Below, piece by piece: positions 10,501 through 21,206 of a stretch of DNA of 48,468 nucleotides. The translations under genes and the position numbers were made by a program. The stretch is from Zygnema cylindricum (taxonomy: Eukaryota; Streptophyta; Zygnematophyceae; Zygnematales; Zygnemataceae): NCBI GenBank assembly GCA_037447655.1, contig JBBHKE010002840.1:66602-115069 (forward strand), in the 5' to 3' direction. The stretch's first letter is position 1. Every line of letters starts with the position of its first letter. Below the pieces are notes generated by a model. It saw only the letters and a program-made list of their open reading frames with translations, was not told where the DNA came from and did not search any database.

Positions 10501-11853
10501 AAGTGGATGTTCAAATTAAAATCGAACCCAGATAACACCATTGAGCGTTACAAAGCCCGGTTAGTGGCAAAAGAATTTACACAGAAAGAAGGAATCGACT
10601 ACGAGGAAACCTTTGCCCCGGTCATCAGATTTCCCTCCGTCCGCATACTTCTCAGTCTGGCAGCAGCGGAAGACATGGAGGTGCGCCAGATGGATATCAA
10701 GACAACCTTTTTACATGGAGAATTGGAAGAGGAGATCTTCCTTCGATAACCCGAAGGATTTGTGGAGGAAGGATAGGAGAGTAAGGTATGCCGGCTAATT
10801 AAATCTCTTTATGGTTTGAAAAAGGCACCTTGACTGTGGAATAAGAAGCTTGATGAGTTTCTTACCGATTTGGGATATATTTAGATAAGCTCAAATCACT
10901 CAATCTATGTTTTTGAAGATGGGAAAGGTGTTATTTTTATTGCAATTTATGTTGATGATTTGCTTGTTTTTAAGTAAATCAATGGAAAAAATTAATAAAC
11001 TGAAAACCAATCTTAACGAGAGATTTGAGATGAAGGATATGGAGGAGGCAAGATATATTTTGGGAATTCAAGTAGAAAGAGACCGAGAAAGAAAGATTAT
11101 AAGATAGACTCAAAAGAAAGCAATAGAGAACATCTTGGAAAAATTTAAGATGGATAAGGCTAATAGTTGTACAACTTCAATGGAGTTAAAGAAGGGAAGT
11201 GAGGGGAGTGAGGAAGAAGAAGTCATAGTTTAAGACGAGGAATTAAGTCATGAAGAACAGAAGTTCATGCAGACTATTCCCCACAGGCAAGTAGTGGGAA
11301 GCCTAATCTATTTTATGAATTGTACCCAGCCGAATTTAGCTGCAGCTGTAGGAGTGCTGAGTAGAAGTCTAAATGCTCCCACTATGGGATTGGGAGTCAG
11401 CTCAAAGAGTCTTTAGATATTTGATAGGAACTAGGGATCTATGGTTGCATTTGGGTGGGGAGAATACTGACATCACTACTTAGAGTGATGCCAGTTATGG
11501 TGATGCTCCGATGAGGAGATGCACTTCTGGATATGTATTATATGTGGGTGATGGGGCTTGCTGTTGGAGTAGCAAAAAGCAAAAAGTTATTGCTCAGTCC
11601 ACCATGGAGGCTGAGTATATAGCCTCTTGCTCTGCTGTAAAAGAATTGATGTGGGTCAAGTCTTTGCTTGGTGAGCTTGGTCACCTTAAGAGTGGTTTGC
11701 AGAAAAATATTTTGTGATAATCAGGCAGCAATCGCTATTTCTGCCAATCCTAAACATCATTTTAAAGCCAAACACATGGACATTAGACTCAACTTTGTTA
11801 GAGAGAAAGTAGAAAACAAAATAACCAGTTTAGAGTACCGACCAGATAGTGAG
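7578..11853 (+). pseudogene. decayed Copia gag-pol (element 1)
   Basis: This is a Ty1/copia polyprotein relic, co-linear with 33188-37440 of element 2. Visible in order are Gag (from ATG 7578, inside the LTR), a zinc-knuckle region (about 8470-8520, first Cys region disrupted), protease DSGA (about 8734), the GAG-pre-integrase H/H/C/C motif (about 9130-9245), the integrase DDE region (about 9310-9640), RT (about 10465-11110, including YVDD) and RNase H (about 11490-11850). The frame is broken by more than a dozen in-frame stops and several indels, for example near 8058, 8376, 9637, 9676, 10141, 10456, 10747, 11104 and 11480. The last ~110 bp of pol and the polypurine tract are absent: the sequence jumps from the RNase H tail straight into a different LTR at 11854. 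It is certainly non-functional. Confidence 0.9.
7598..7612 (+). promoter_or_regulatory. primer-binding site, element 1 (half-tRNA-iMet type)
   Basis: The sequence GGTTATCGGCCCACC differs by one base from the complement of the plant initiator tRNA-Met anticodon arm. It sits directly after the LTR and inside the gag reading frame, as in elements 2 and 3. Confidence 0.75.
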
Positions 11854-12460
11854 TGTTGGAATTCAAGTATTTTCTAGGTCTAGAGATTGCAAAATAAAAA
11901 GCAAAATAGTAGATATTGACAGCCTGCCTCTAACTCCTCCTCAAGTCCCCACACTTGTCGCAGTCACTAAAGACTGAAGGAGGAGTTAGCCATGGCTGCC
12001 TGTGCTGTCTAGAGGGAGACAGACAGTTTTTTTATAGGGGGTTTTCTGTAAAAGATAGTTTTGCCAGGACCAGGATTTGATCCTGGTACCTGCCACTTGT
12101 CAAACCGACAGTAGCCGGTAGTCTTATCCAGATAGTCTTAATTCTATTAGATATTAAGAGGTATGATATTTATTTAAATAGTTACTATAAGAATAATTCA
12201 TTTAACTAGAACTATATGGATACTGCATAGAAACAGTTGTGGAAAGTACGACGTACGGTACGATTACGAAATAAATACCGCGCGGTTTGTTTGACGCCGG
12301 AAAGAATACCGCGCAGGTATTTATGACGGCCACGATTGAAATCCAAATTTGATCGGACGGCCACGAAGGATGCCGAGATCGCGGCGTATGATTTTGGCGG
12401 TTTGCGATCACCGCCACATTAAGTGACACGTGGTAACACTACATTGGATTGCGGCAACTC
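11854..12460 (+). repeat. Copia LTR fragment of a divergent subfamily, ending at assembly gap
   Basis: It starts TGTTGGAATTCAAGTATTTT and is organised like the other LTRs: antisense B-box-like GGATTTGATCC (12073-12083), paired TACCGCGC motifs and G-box GACACGTGGT (12425-12434). It is far more different from the 5' LTR of element 1 than two LTRs of one insertion normally are, and no polypurine tract precedes it. It may be the 5' LTR of another element inserted into element 1, or the product of recombination. It is cut at the N run. Confidence 0.7.
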
Positions 12461-12470
12461 NNNNNNNNNN
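12461..12470. other. assembly gap (10 N)
   Basis: Ten N bases interrupt the LTR fragment. True gap size is unknown. Sequence after the gap (poly-A, then AACCAGGCTTA-type short repeats) does not continue the LTR, so material is missing or misjoined here. Confidence 0.99.
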
Positions 12471-12694
12471 AAAAAAAAACCAGGCTTACAAAATTAACCA
12501 GGCTTATCCAGGCTTATGTAATACCCATAATTCCAGTATAACATTCAAAACAACCCTATTTAATGGGGTACCTCAAATAATGTTTAGAAACATTTAGAAT
12601 CATTAATTCTATTTGAGAATTTGCCGAAAAAAACAGGGTACCTCAATTAGAGTCATGAACGCTAATAGCGATTCACGGTGTAGGTGAAAGTAGG
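12471..12694. other. post-gap repeat remnants
   Basis: It contains three short CCAGGCTTA repeats (about 12480-12515), GGGTACCTCAA repeated twice (about 12567 and 12637), and a mariner-like terminus GCTAATAGCGATTCACGGTG ending at 12682. No gene. Confidence 0.5.
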
Positions 12695-12946
12695 CCCATA
12701 CAATATGCCTATTGTATGCAAAACTTACAATATGACCTTAATACCCATAATGTATTCGGACCTATTCGGACCAATTAAAACATTCGGACCAAAAAAAAAT
12801 ATTTACAACGTCAGATTCGGACGATCGGACGGTCGCTGATCGAAGTAGCGATCTAAGAAGATCACATGAAAAGCCCATAACACAACTTACGATAAAGGCG
12901 CTGACCAAAGGCCTACTACAAAAACGCCTAATTTTGAACTATGCTT
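12695..12946 (+). repeat. dispersed repeat D, copy 2
   Basis: It shares its beginning (CCCATACAATATGCCTA) and end (TTTTGAACTATGCTTA) with 245-340 but is longer. The extra interior has ACCCATAAT and ATTCGGACC repeats. It directly precedes a hairpin MITE. Confidence 0.55.
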
Positions 12947-12947
12947 A

Positions 12948-13122
12948 AAACACCTTGTCTCCGTGCACACATGTCGGATTGTGGATCTGACGGTTGCGAT
13001 TTAAAGGGAACACTCTCAGCTTCCGATTGGCGGTCTCAAATTGAAAATCGGACCAGTGTGTACGGATATAAGGTGTTGTAAGTGGCGAACAAACTAGTAA
13101 CCCTAATAGCGATACCGGTGTA
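12948..13122 (-). mobile_element. hairpin MITE related to M6 (partial)
   Basis: Arms at 12948-12973 (ACACCTTGTCTCCGTGCACA) and 13054-13077 (GTGTGTACGGATATAAGGTG) are imperfect reverse complements, as in the MITE at 31086-31302. The right terminus, CTAATAGCGATACCGGTGTA, ends at 13122 and matches the mariner-like MITE termini. The left terminus is not recognisable. Confidence 0.6.
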
Positions 13123-13914
13123 CAGTACAGTACTTTTCAATGGTTGGGTAATTGCAGACCGTCCAGATCATAATGGTACGGACTGATTATAATCGTACGG
13201 CCAGATTCTGCCATATCGCTGAAAACGACCTTGAAATGACCGCATTGGGCCCTGATTGGCCCAACCCCCGGCTTGTCCCTCCCTCGACTCGAACAGTTTG
13301 AAGCAACAAAATACGACAAACGACATGTCATATTGCGACAAGCGACGATTCATATACGACAAATGAAAAGTCATATACCGTACGCCGGGCGTTATAAGCG
13401 CTGTAGAATGTACCTGATGCTCAGCTTGCCAAACTAGCCTCAGTTGTCGTACTTTCCGTACTAGAATCCTTGTTGTACAGTCCGTACTAAAAGACAAGTA
13501 GTCCGCTGATTTTATTCAGTTTCGGAACAGGTAAGACAAAACGAGCTGCCAAAGCTGTACTATTACACTCAGCCTGTCTACAATCGTCACTACGGTCCAA
13601 AACTGTGCTGACTTCATTGAAACCTAATAAGACAAACGATCTTGCCAAGCTGGTGGCCTGGTGCTATTAAAATCAGCTGTCCGTACGCCACTGTACGAGA
13701 ATCTGCTGACTTCTATAGAAACTGTTATATTCGTTCGCTGCAAAGATCCAAAAAGTGTCACTTTTCAAGAATACGACAAAAGCTGCTCTACGAACCTCCC
13801 AACTCCCCACCTCTCTGTTTCTTTCTCCTGGACTGCATGAACTGCCGCAAACTGCCACGTGTCATCAGAAACAAATTTCCGTTTCAGCAGAAACCCGAAA
13901 ACTACAGTCGCTTC
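13123..13914. promoter_or_regulatory. upstream region of the secreted-protein gene
   Basis: This is non-coding sequence between the last MITE and the CT-rich leader of the gene at 14153. It is rich in GTAC tetranucleotides and contains a CACGTG core near 13856-13861 (CCACGTGTC). No confident TATA box or transcription start can be assigned. Small ORFs on both strands have no recognisable motif. Confidence 0.3.
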
Positions 13915-14122
13915 TCTCCCTCTATATCTCTCCTCCGACTCTCTTCTTTTTCAATCACTGTCTTCATCGGTCTCTCTCTCTTCTCTTCCCTCTCCCCCCC
14001 CTGCCTCACCCTCACTGTCCGGTTTTCTCTCTCTCTCTTCCTCTCTCTCTCCCTCTCTTCCTCTCCCTCTCCCTCTCTTCCTCTCTCTCTCTCTCCCTCT
14101 CTCTCTCTCTCTCCCTCTCTGT
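13915..14122 (+). repeat. CT-rich tract, probable 5' leader of the downstream gene
   Basis: A CTCTCTCTCCC microsatellite ends about 30 bp before ATG 14153, on the coding strand. CT-rich leaders are common in plant 5' UTRs, so it is probably transcribed, but no start site is visible. The Ser/Leu/Pro ORFs within it are artefacts. Confidence 0.6.
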
Positions 14123-14152
14123 GATACTTTAAGTTTTGTTTAAAACTCGAAG

Positions 14153-16673
14153 ATGATTTCTTCTCTTTGGGCCATTTTGGCGGTGGTGGTGGCCGGCACC
14201 ATAATTAGTGTGGATGCTTGGGTGGAGGTGGATGTGGCAGGAAGAGTGACTCTTTTCAAAAGCTCGGGACCGGATTTGGACAAGAATTTGAGCTGCGATA
14301 CGGGGAGTTGCAGAAATGGAGGAATTAAATCTTATTTTAAGGTGGGAATAAGTTGTGTATAATATAAGAAAGGAATAATTAGTTTTGGGAAGTTGGGTTT
14401 TTGAGGTTTTTTTTTGGTTTTTTGTTATTTTTTTTGGTTCGAAGAAAGTTAAAATAGAAAGGAAATTTTATTTTTTAATTTTTTTGTCTTTCATGAAAGT
14501 CTAATTATGGATTTTAATTGGAAAATTGGCATGTTTGGAGAAAATTCTTTTGAAAGAGAGTCTGAGAAATTGTAAGAAATATGTAATGAAAAATGTTTTT
14601 ACTATGTTTTAGTATATTTCAACTAAAGAATCTATAATTTCTGAATTATTATGGAAAGGAATTTTACATTATCATAGTAAAATCCCTATTTGCTACCACA
14701 GGCCAAACCTTAGAAAATGAAAAAGAAAACACTTTTGGTACTGGAAAAAAACAATTCTTCAAAACTTACTGAAAGTTATTTTAAATTGAATTTGTTTTTT
14801 AACATTTTTGTTTTTGTGGTGTGGGTTCGCAAATTGTTCTTGTTCTCTTTAAGTAGAATATGAGTATAAACAACCTACTTTATGACTCAAAACTTGTTTC
14901 TAAATCATTTTTTTTTTTTTTTTAACTTGCAGATTCCTCTTGTAAAAGGGGAATATGGGTACAAACAAACTACTTATGACTCGAAACTCGTTCCCAAGTC
15001 TGTCACGAAGGCGGGAAAAGTGAAGTCCAGTTCCAATATTCAAGTGGTAGAGTCGACCGGAGGAGCCGCGGGATGCTGCTTTCTTTGCAAATACTACTTC
15101 AAATGCAAGTACTACCAATTCGTCAAAGTGTAAGAAAATTTTGACCCATCCGAAGGTTATTTTTCTCGTTTTGCAATTTTTTTTTATTTTTTTTAACCCA
15201 TGTTTGCCTCTATTTGTCATGATTCTAATGCTCATCAGGTTTTCGATTTTTTCAACTTACTCAATTAGAGATTAATTTACTTAAATATTTTCTGTTTGAT
15301 TCTGTCAGTGTCTACATTTTTTTTTTTTAACATGATATTTAATTGATTTTACTTGTCCATTATCTTTTTCCAATTAGTAATTCACATTTGTTTTGCTTCC
15401 CCATCTTTGCCCTTGCCATCCTCAAAACTTCCATATTTAGTATTTAATCAAACGAAATTCCTTCCATGATTTTCTTTTCTCTTTGTATTTTAACGATTTA
15501 ACACTTAGTTCATCTGGGTTTTCGGGATTTGGGATTTTTCCAGTGGCTGCGGAAAGTGTGAACAGGGCCTTTGTTTCCTTTATGGACCTTTTTCGAAGCC
15601 GGTTTATGTGGGTGAAAATGGGGGCTATGAAATCAGTGCCGTCGGCGCTAAATGCCAAATTCCCGATTGCCTCAACGACCCCCATTTGACCGGAGCCCAT
15701 GGCACAAAATATGACTTTAATGGAATTCCTGACAAGAGTTTTGCTCTTATTTCCGACAAAAACATCCAAATTAACATGTATATGGTTGGGTATTACGACA
15801 CTCGAACGGAATCCGGTTCCGCTCTTCACAACGGAAGAGTGATCCGCACATGGATCCGTCAGTTGGGAATAGTGTGGACTTTTGAGGGAGTTGAGCACAA
15901 GTTTCGTCTTGTAGCGAGAGCAGGGGGAGAGTTAAGCAGAGGAGAGGGATTTCTGGAGAAGGCGGAACTGGATGGAGAGGTTTTGCCAAGAATGGCGGTG
16001 GGAGAGGAGGCCGAGCTGGCGGGAGGGTTGACTTTTGGTCTTGAGGGATATGAGAAGGAGGGAGAATACGATGTTGACTTTTATTCGGTCGAAATTGCGG
16101 GTCTTTTGAATATGGATATGCGTCTGCGTGTGGCCAATCCTCTGTTGCAAACACCTGAGGAAGTTTACGTCCATATTAGTGTGGCATTCAACTCCCTTAA
16201 GGTAAGAAGTTCCACTCTTATTGAAGGTTTGGTTGATTGTTTTTTTCATATGTTTTGGTTTCTGTTTGGTTTTTCTATGTTGGTTTTGTTCGTCTTGTTG
16301 AGAGGTATAATTTCGGGGTTGAAAACTGTAAAAATAAGATGTGAGAAGGGTTATTGAATGACTTAATTAGACTGGATGACTTACAATGTTTGTTCCTTTT
16401 TTCTGTTCCTTTTTTTTTCTTTTTTTGCAGAGGACTTCGTCTATCCATGGAGTTTTGGGACAAACTTACCTCGAAAGTCACGAGAAGAGAGCAGAGGAGT
16501 TTTCCGAGATTACGACATCCACTTTGGAGCCCATTATTGCGGATGGAGAGAGTGGAAAGGGATTTTTGGATGGAAATATGGAGGATTATATTGTGAAGAA
16601 TGTGTTATCCACGGAGTTTAAGTTTTCAGCTTATGTTGAGGAAGCTTCAAATCATGAAATTGGAACAATTTAA
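14153..16673 (+). CDS. secreted Root_cap/LEA-related domain protein, four exons
   Basis: Coding exons are 14153-14341, 14933-15129, 15544-16201 and 16431-16673. All introns are GT-AG, with donors GTGGGA, GTAAGA and GTAAGA and T-rich acceptors. The phases (0, 2, 0) join without a break into 428 residues. Residues 1-22 look like a signal peptide (ISSLWAILAVVVAGTIIS core). The N-terminal part has 11 cysteines (48, 53, 111, 112, 115, 121, 131, 134, 139, 166, 171) and none follow. From residue 174 (DPHLTGAHG) to about 375 it matches the plant Root_cap protein pattern: DPH-TG-HG, then WIRQLGI-W, then HGVLGQTY at 354-361. Plant members usually end in a Cys-containing APDC-type tail, which is absent here. 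The function of this family is not established beyond secreted or cell-wall-associated and stress- or root-cap-related expression. The domain call rests on remembered family patterns. Confidence 0.85.
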
Positions 16674-17728
16674 GTAAATTAATATCAGAAGTTTTCAAAA
16701 TTGTGTTCGAATTTTGTCTGTTTTTTATGAAAGTGTCGTTGGAAATCTTCCAAAATTGGGAAGGATTTCTTAAAAAGTTGGATTAGTTTAGAAATTGGGT
16801 TGTACAACTAATTGATGTTTGGTTTTAAGGGAAAAGTTGTGATTTTCAAGGTCATAAATTATTTGTAGTTGAATGTCAGGTGGGTGTATGGACATTTGGA
16901 AATTCAAATGTCTTTTGTGACATGTGGATGTGATTTTATTTTATTTTCTTTCTCCGAAATTTTTTCAGAGTGGTCCTTTCACTTTTTAAGTTGGGAAATC
17001 TAAGTGAGGATAAAATGGAAGTAAGGTAATTAGATGTAAGAAAGAAAGAGAGAGATCGATCTCTTGGTAGTTGTGAAAGTGTGAACATATAAGAAAGGAA
17101 AATAATTTAGATTTTGGAGAAGGACAGTTTTATGTATATGTGTACACATTTATAAAAGGAAAACATGGGTTTCTTGATGGAAAGAAAGCTGTTTAATGGT
17201 GTCTTGATTTTTAAATACTTCTTTTATAATTGGATACTATTGGATATTAATTGGTCTTATTTCACCTTCAAGGAGAATACTTGATGTGATCATTTTCATG
17301 AGACATATTTCTTGAGCCTTACACCAATTTGAATTTTTTTCTTGGAAAAATCTGTTATTTCTCAGCATTAACTAATTTGAAATAAAGAGACTCTCTGAAC
17401 TTATTACAGAAATATTTTTAAAGATAAGAGAAGGAACAGGCAGAAAATAAAGAAGATATTCTCAAAAGTTTTGTACTTATCAGAAATTTCAGACATTTTG
17501 TGTATCTCGAAATTTTTGTAAGTATTGAAAGTTAATAATGTCAATATTCTTTAGTTAGGGAGACAATATTTGACCCAGAGTTTCAAAAAACCGGTATAAA
17601 AGTAGTTCAATTTGATTCACTAATTAACAAATTCCAGATCTTACAAGAACTCAGTTCTGAATAAATTTAGAAAATGATTACGGATATAAATAATGATTAC
17701 GGATTATATTCTGTTTCAATTTGGTATC
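16674..17728. other. AT-rich 3' flank of the secreted-protein gene
   Basis: No gene or element was recognised. It presumably includes the 3' UTR just after 16673. A short GAAAGAGAGAGATCGATCTC palindromic stretch occurs near 17043. Confidence 0.4.
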
Positions 17729-17882
17729 CCAAATAAGCAACATTATGCAAAATAAGCAATGCTATACAAAACAAGTAAACAGTATATAAAATAAGTAACA
17801 GTGTAAAATAAGTCACATTGTGTGAAATAAGTAACATTATGTAAAATAAGTAACATTAGGGGAAATAAGCAACATCTCATAA
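17729..17882 (+). repeat. short tandem repeat, AAATAAGTAACATT-type units
   Basis: About seven degenerate units of ~18-21 bp, each containing AAATAAG(C/T)AACA. They look like a minisatellite. There is no ORF. Confidence 0.7.
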
Positions 17883-18127
17883 ACTAAGCGTTTCTACTGC
17901 TACGTGGTTCGTACTTTATATTCTTGTTTTTGTTATAACCGGAGCATCTTCAAAGTGTTTTGTAAGGGAAAATAATTATCGCGATAAATTTGATATTTGA
18001 TATTCGGGTCCAACAAAGATTATCGCGATATATTTAGTTGTAGGTGCAGGTCCGTACAAATTCAGTACAGACATAAAGTACAAAAATGTACGGAGGAATT
18101 AGAGGGGCGTTTTTTTTACAATTTATT

Positions 18128-18955
18128 CCGCACCTCAGAGGTCGCAAAAGTCAAAACAAATCATACCCGAAACCGACCGTTTTTTTTTTTTCAAAATCTG
18201 AGTAACCGACGCCCGACCGAGTTTTGTCACGCTCCAAAATTGTTAACCGTTAATCGACCGTCGTTTAAGAAAAAAAAAAATTAACCGAATCTTGATTTTT
18301 CGCGACTAACCGTGCCCGCCCGTAACCGAAAAAGTACAAAATAAATCAATGTACGACGGAATAAGCCAATAATTACGATTTGTCGCGTTCCTTAAGATTT
18401 GCGAAATGAATAGTGTTACTACCGTGTCAGATTTGCGACGCTTTGTCGCGTTCCCTAAGATTTGCGAAATGAATAGTGTACTACCGTGTCAGATTTGCGA
18501 CGCTTTGTCGCGTTGCCTAAGATTTGCGAAATGAATAGTGTACTACCGTGTCAGATTTGAGACGCTTTGTCGCTTTGCCTAAGATTTTCGAAATGAATAG
18601 TGTATTACCGTGTCAGATTTGCGACGATTTGTCGCGTTCCCTTTGATTTGCGAAATAAATAGCTTACAACAGTACCGTGTCAGATTTGCGACGCTAATCA
18701 TGTGCCACGTACTTCCACGATACCAAAAGTACAAAGAACAATAATGTTAGAAAAAAAAAGTACAAAATTTTCATTTTTTTTGGTTTTTTGTTTGACCGAC
18801 CGTAACTGACCGTTTTTTTTTTCCTGGTGAGTCAACCGACCGTAACCGCCCGACCCCCAAAATTTTGCAACCGAATCCGTTCCGGATCCGGCGCGGGCGG
18901 TCGGTTAACGGTCGGTCACGGTTTCGGTTGACCGTTTGCTACCTCTGGCGCACCT
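18128..18955 (-). mobile_element. H-family hAT-like MITE, copy H3, with target duplication
   Basis: The element is 18136-18947 (812 bp), flanked by CCGCACCT (18128-18135) and GCGCACCT (18948-18955), 7/8 identical. Termini are CAGAGGTCGCAAAAGTCAAA at left and, inverted, GTTTGCTACCTCTG at right. The inside contains a GTACAAAAT block, a 62-bp minisatellite (18373-18700) and poly-T tracts, then the CCGGATCCGG core and repeated CCGACCG subterminal motifs. It is the longest copy in the window because of minisatellite expansion. It encodes no transposase and would depend on a hAT transposase elsewhere. Confidence 0.85.
18373..18700 (-). repeat. 62-bp minisatellite inside H3
   Basis: About five tandem copies with a 62-bp period. 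Each contains AGATTTGCGACG, TTTGTCGCGTT and GATTTGCGAAATGAATAG. H4 and H5 hold only about two to three copies of the same unit, so copy number varies between family members. Confidence 0.85.
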
Positions 18956-19083
18956 AGATAACTACAGTATCGACCCGATTACTCATCGCGAATTCTTTAG
19001 CGGTATGGCCGTATGGGCTTTTTCGGTATACCGGACCGATATATATATATCAAAGTAAAGTATATAACGAATATCGACAAGAG

Positions 19084-19725
19084 GCTCTCGACAAAGGTCG
19101 CAAACGGTCAACCGAAACCTTGACCGACCATTAACCGACCGCCCGCGCCGGATCCAAAACGGATTCGGTTGCCAATATTTGGGGGCCGGGCGGTTGCGGT
19201 CGGTTAGATCACCAGAAAAAAAAATGGTAGGCTACAGTTGGTTAACCAAAAGACCATCAAAAAATGAAAATTTTGTAATGTCCATACAATCCAACATTAT
19301 TGTACTTAATACTCTTAGGTATCGTGGAAGTACGTGACATCATGATTAGCGTCGCAAATCTGACACGGTAGTAACACTTCATTTCGCAAATCTTAGGGAA
19401 CGCGACAAAGCATCGCAAATCTGACACGGTAGTAAACACTATTCATTTCACAAATCTTAGGGAACTCGACAAATCGTAATTATCGGCTTATTCATACGTC
19501 GTACATTAATTAATTTTGTACTTTTTCAGTTACGGGCGGGCACGGTTAGTCCCGAGAAATCAAGTTTCGGTTAACTTTTATTTTGTAAACGCTGGTCGGT
19601 TAACAGTTAACAATTTTTGAGAGTGACATAACCCGGTCGGGCGTCGATTACTCAGATTTTGAAAAAAAAGAAACGGTCGGTTTCGGTTATGTAAAATTTT
19701 GACTTTTGCGACCCCAGGCTCTCGA
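19084..19725 (+). mobile_element. H-family hAT-like MITE, copy H4, with perfect target duplication
   Basis: The element is 19092-19717 (626 bp), flanked on both sides by the identical octamer GCTCTCGA (19084-19091 and 19718-19725). Its left end is CAAAGGTCGCAAACGGTCAA and its right end GACTTTTGCGACCCCAG. It includes the GGATCC core, about two copies of the 62-bp minisatellite and subterminal CCGACCG motifs. It lies in opposite orientation to H3, 137 bp away. The perfect 8-bp TSD makes the hAT assignment firm. It is non-coding. Confidence 0.88.
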
Positions 19726-19754
19726 TTCACAACCCTACAGCGTAGCATTTTTTA

Positions 19755-20608
19755 TAGTGTTGTGTTTCAATAAAAAAATTATCGCGATAACACCGATACC
19801 GATAGTTATCGGTTATCGAACGGTCAGAGGTCCCAATATATCTGTACTTTGTGTACTTTCTGTCCGAAGTAATTTCTGTCCGGTAAACTGAACGGGAAAT
19901 TTACTGGAAATGTACAGACTGACAAAAAATACATTACACTTTTTAGTAATTTCTGGCCGGTTAACTGAACAAAAATTTTATGGGAACGTACGGCATTGTA
20001 CCGACAAATTGATGAGCATGGAAGGGAAAAAGGACGGCGGACACAAAGTACAACGGACGCAAAAGAACATTCTGCGCGCCGCCGGAATCGAACGGACGAC
20101 TGTCAATGAGAAAATACGAGCGGACGGTCAGCGTGAGCGCCAGCATCCTAGAATGGCTCTTTTGGCGGTTGACGGATTGACACGTGGCAGGTATCCAATG
20201 GATCGCAAGGAAGAAAGGGACAAAGCCATGGCGTCGGATGTGAAAGATACATCGTTTTATCTGGAGCCGTACTAAAGTCGTGCATATCTTATGCCGGGTA
20301 CTATACTTTCGGCTTGTACAAATGATCTGATTGGTAGGCACCTTAGTAGATAGGGGTTGTGAGTAGGGCGCGTCCGGGGAATAACAGGCACAGTTGAGTG
20401 AACTGGCCGTACATTTATCTGTAAGGTCCGTACATATATCGCCGATAGTTAACGATATCGGTGTTAAAGCCGATATTAACCGATAAATATCGGTTATTTA
20501 TCGGCGATAACACCGATAACGATATATCATACCAATATATCGATTATCGGCTACCCGAAAAAAGGCCCATACCGGTTAACGGCAAATCCTTACCGATACA
20601 CAACACTA
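19755..20608 (+). mobile_element. T-family non-autonomous element, copy 2 (full length)
   Basis: 854 bp with an 11-bp perfect terminal inverted repeat, TAGTGTTGTGT at 19755-19765 and ACACAACACTA at 20598-20608. Flanks are T-rich (ATTTTTTA and TTTTTTTC), so a target duplication cannot be judged reliably. Central features in order are an antisense pol III B-box-like GGAATCGAAC (20084-20093), G-box GACACGTGGC (20179-20188) and TTAGTAGATAGGGG near 20344, the same order as in the Copia LTRs. No transposase is present. The 121-residue frame at 19910-20275 crosses this cassette and is not conserved in copy 1. Confidence 0.7.
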
Positions 20609-21123
20609 TTTTTTTCTATACAAGTCCAGTTACCAATGTTGCAGCTAAAGGTTTCATACGGATATAGAACGAAAATGACACGAATGGTCAGTTAACAGTT
20701 AATGTTCCTTGTTATTGTTCCATTGTCGTTTTTGCATCTACGTCACTTTTTATATAATCGTCAGTGATACCCTATCCATTCGTACGTTACTGTACCTTTA
20801 ATTTTGTTGTTTTGTTACCATACTTAACGAAGCCTCCGTACTTCCAATCATTATCAATACCCGACAACTGCTCACTTGCGCGCCAAAATTGTCGTTACTG
20901 TGGCTGCAGATTAGATTCTCACCATTCCGCAACCGGCATCCTCGGCAAATTTGAGGTACGAGTTTCCACGAGCGGAACTTCCAAAGGCAGATTTTTTTGC
21001 GCGGAGACACTTGCCGAACCAATAGTGCGGTAGAAACTCACCTCAATGGTTCCAATGTCTCTGACAGTGCCACTTGTAACGCAATCCGATAGAAGTTTAC
21101 AGCAAGTGTCAGAAAATAGCGCC
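20609..21123. other. unassigned intergenic stretch
   Basis: No recognised gene or element. Small overlapping frames on both strands lack motifs. Confidence 0.35.
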
Positions 21124-21206
21124 GACACGTGAAAGTGAGTGGCACCAACAAGTGAAAGTGAGTGGCACCGACACGTGAAAGTGAGTGGCACTGACACGTG
21201 AAAGCG
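21124..21206 (+). repeat. 23-bp tandem repeat carrying CACGTG cores
   Basis: About 3.5 copies of a 23-bp unit containing GACACGTGAAAGTGAGTGGC. Three of the four units keep the CACGTG core; one reads CAAGTG. An array of G-box-like cores at this spacing may be regulatory, but no gene start is identified next to it. Confidence 0.75.

Noticed and set aside
15771-16154. Antisense ORF opposite exon 3 of the secreted-protein gene
   Set aside because: Shadow frame of a well-supported exon; no motif.
18373-18700. Regularly spaced repeats suggesting a CRISPR array
   Set aside because: There are no unique spacers: the whole 62-bp unit repeats. It lies inside a hAT MITE in eukaryotic DNA.
19910-20275. 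121-residue ORF in T element copy 2
   Set aside because: The frame is not preserved in T copy 1 and it crosses promoter-like motifs.
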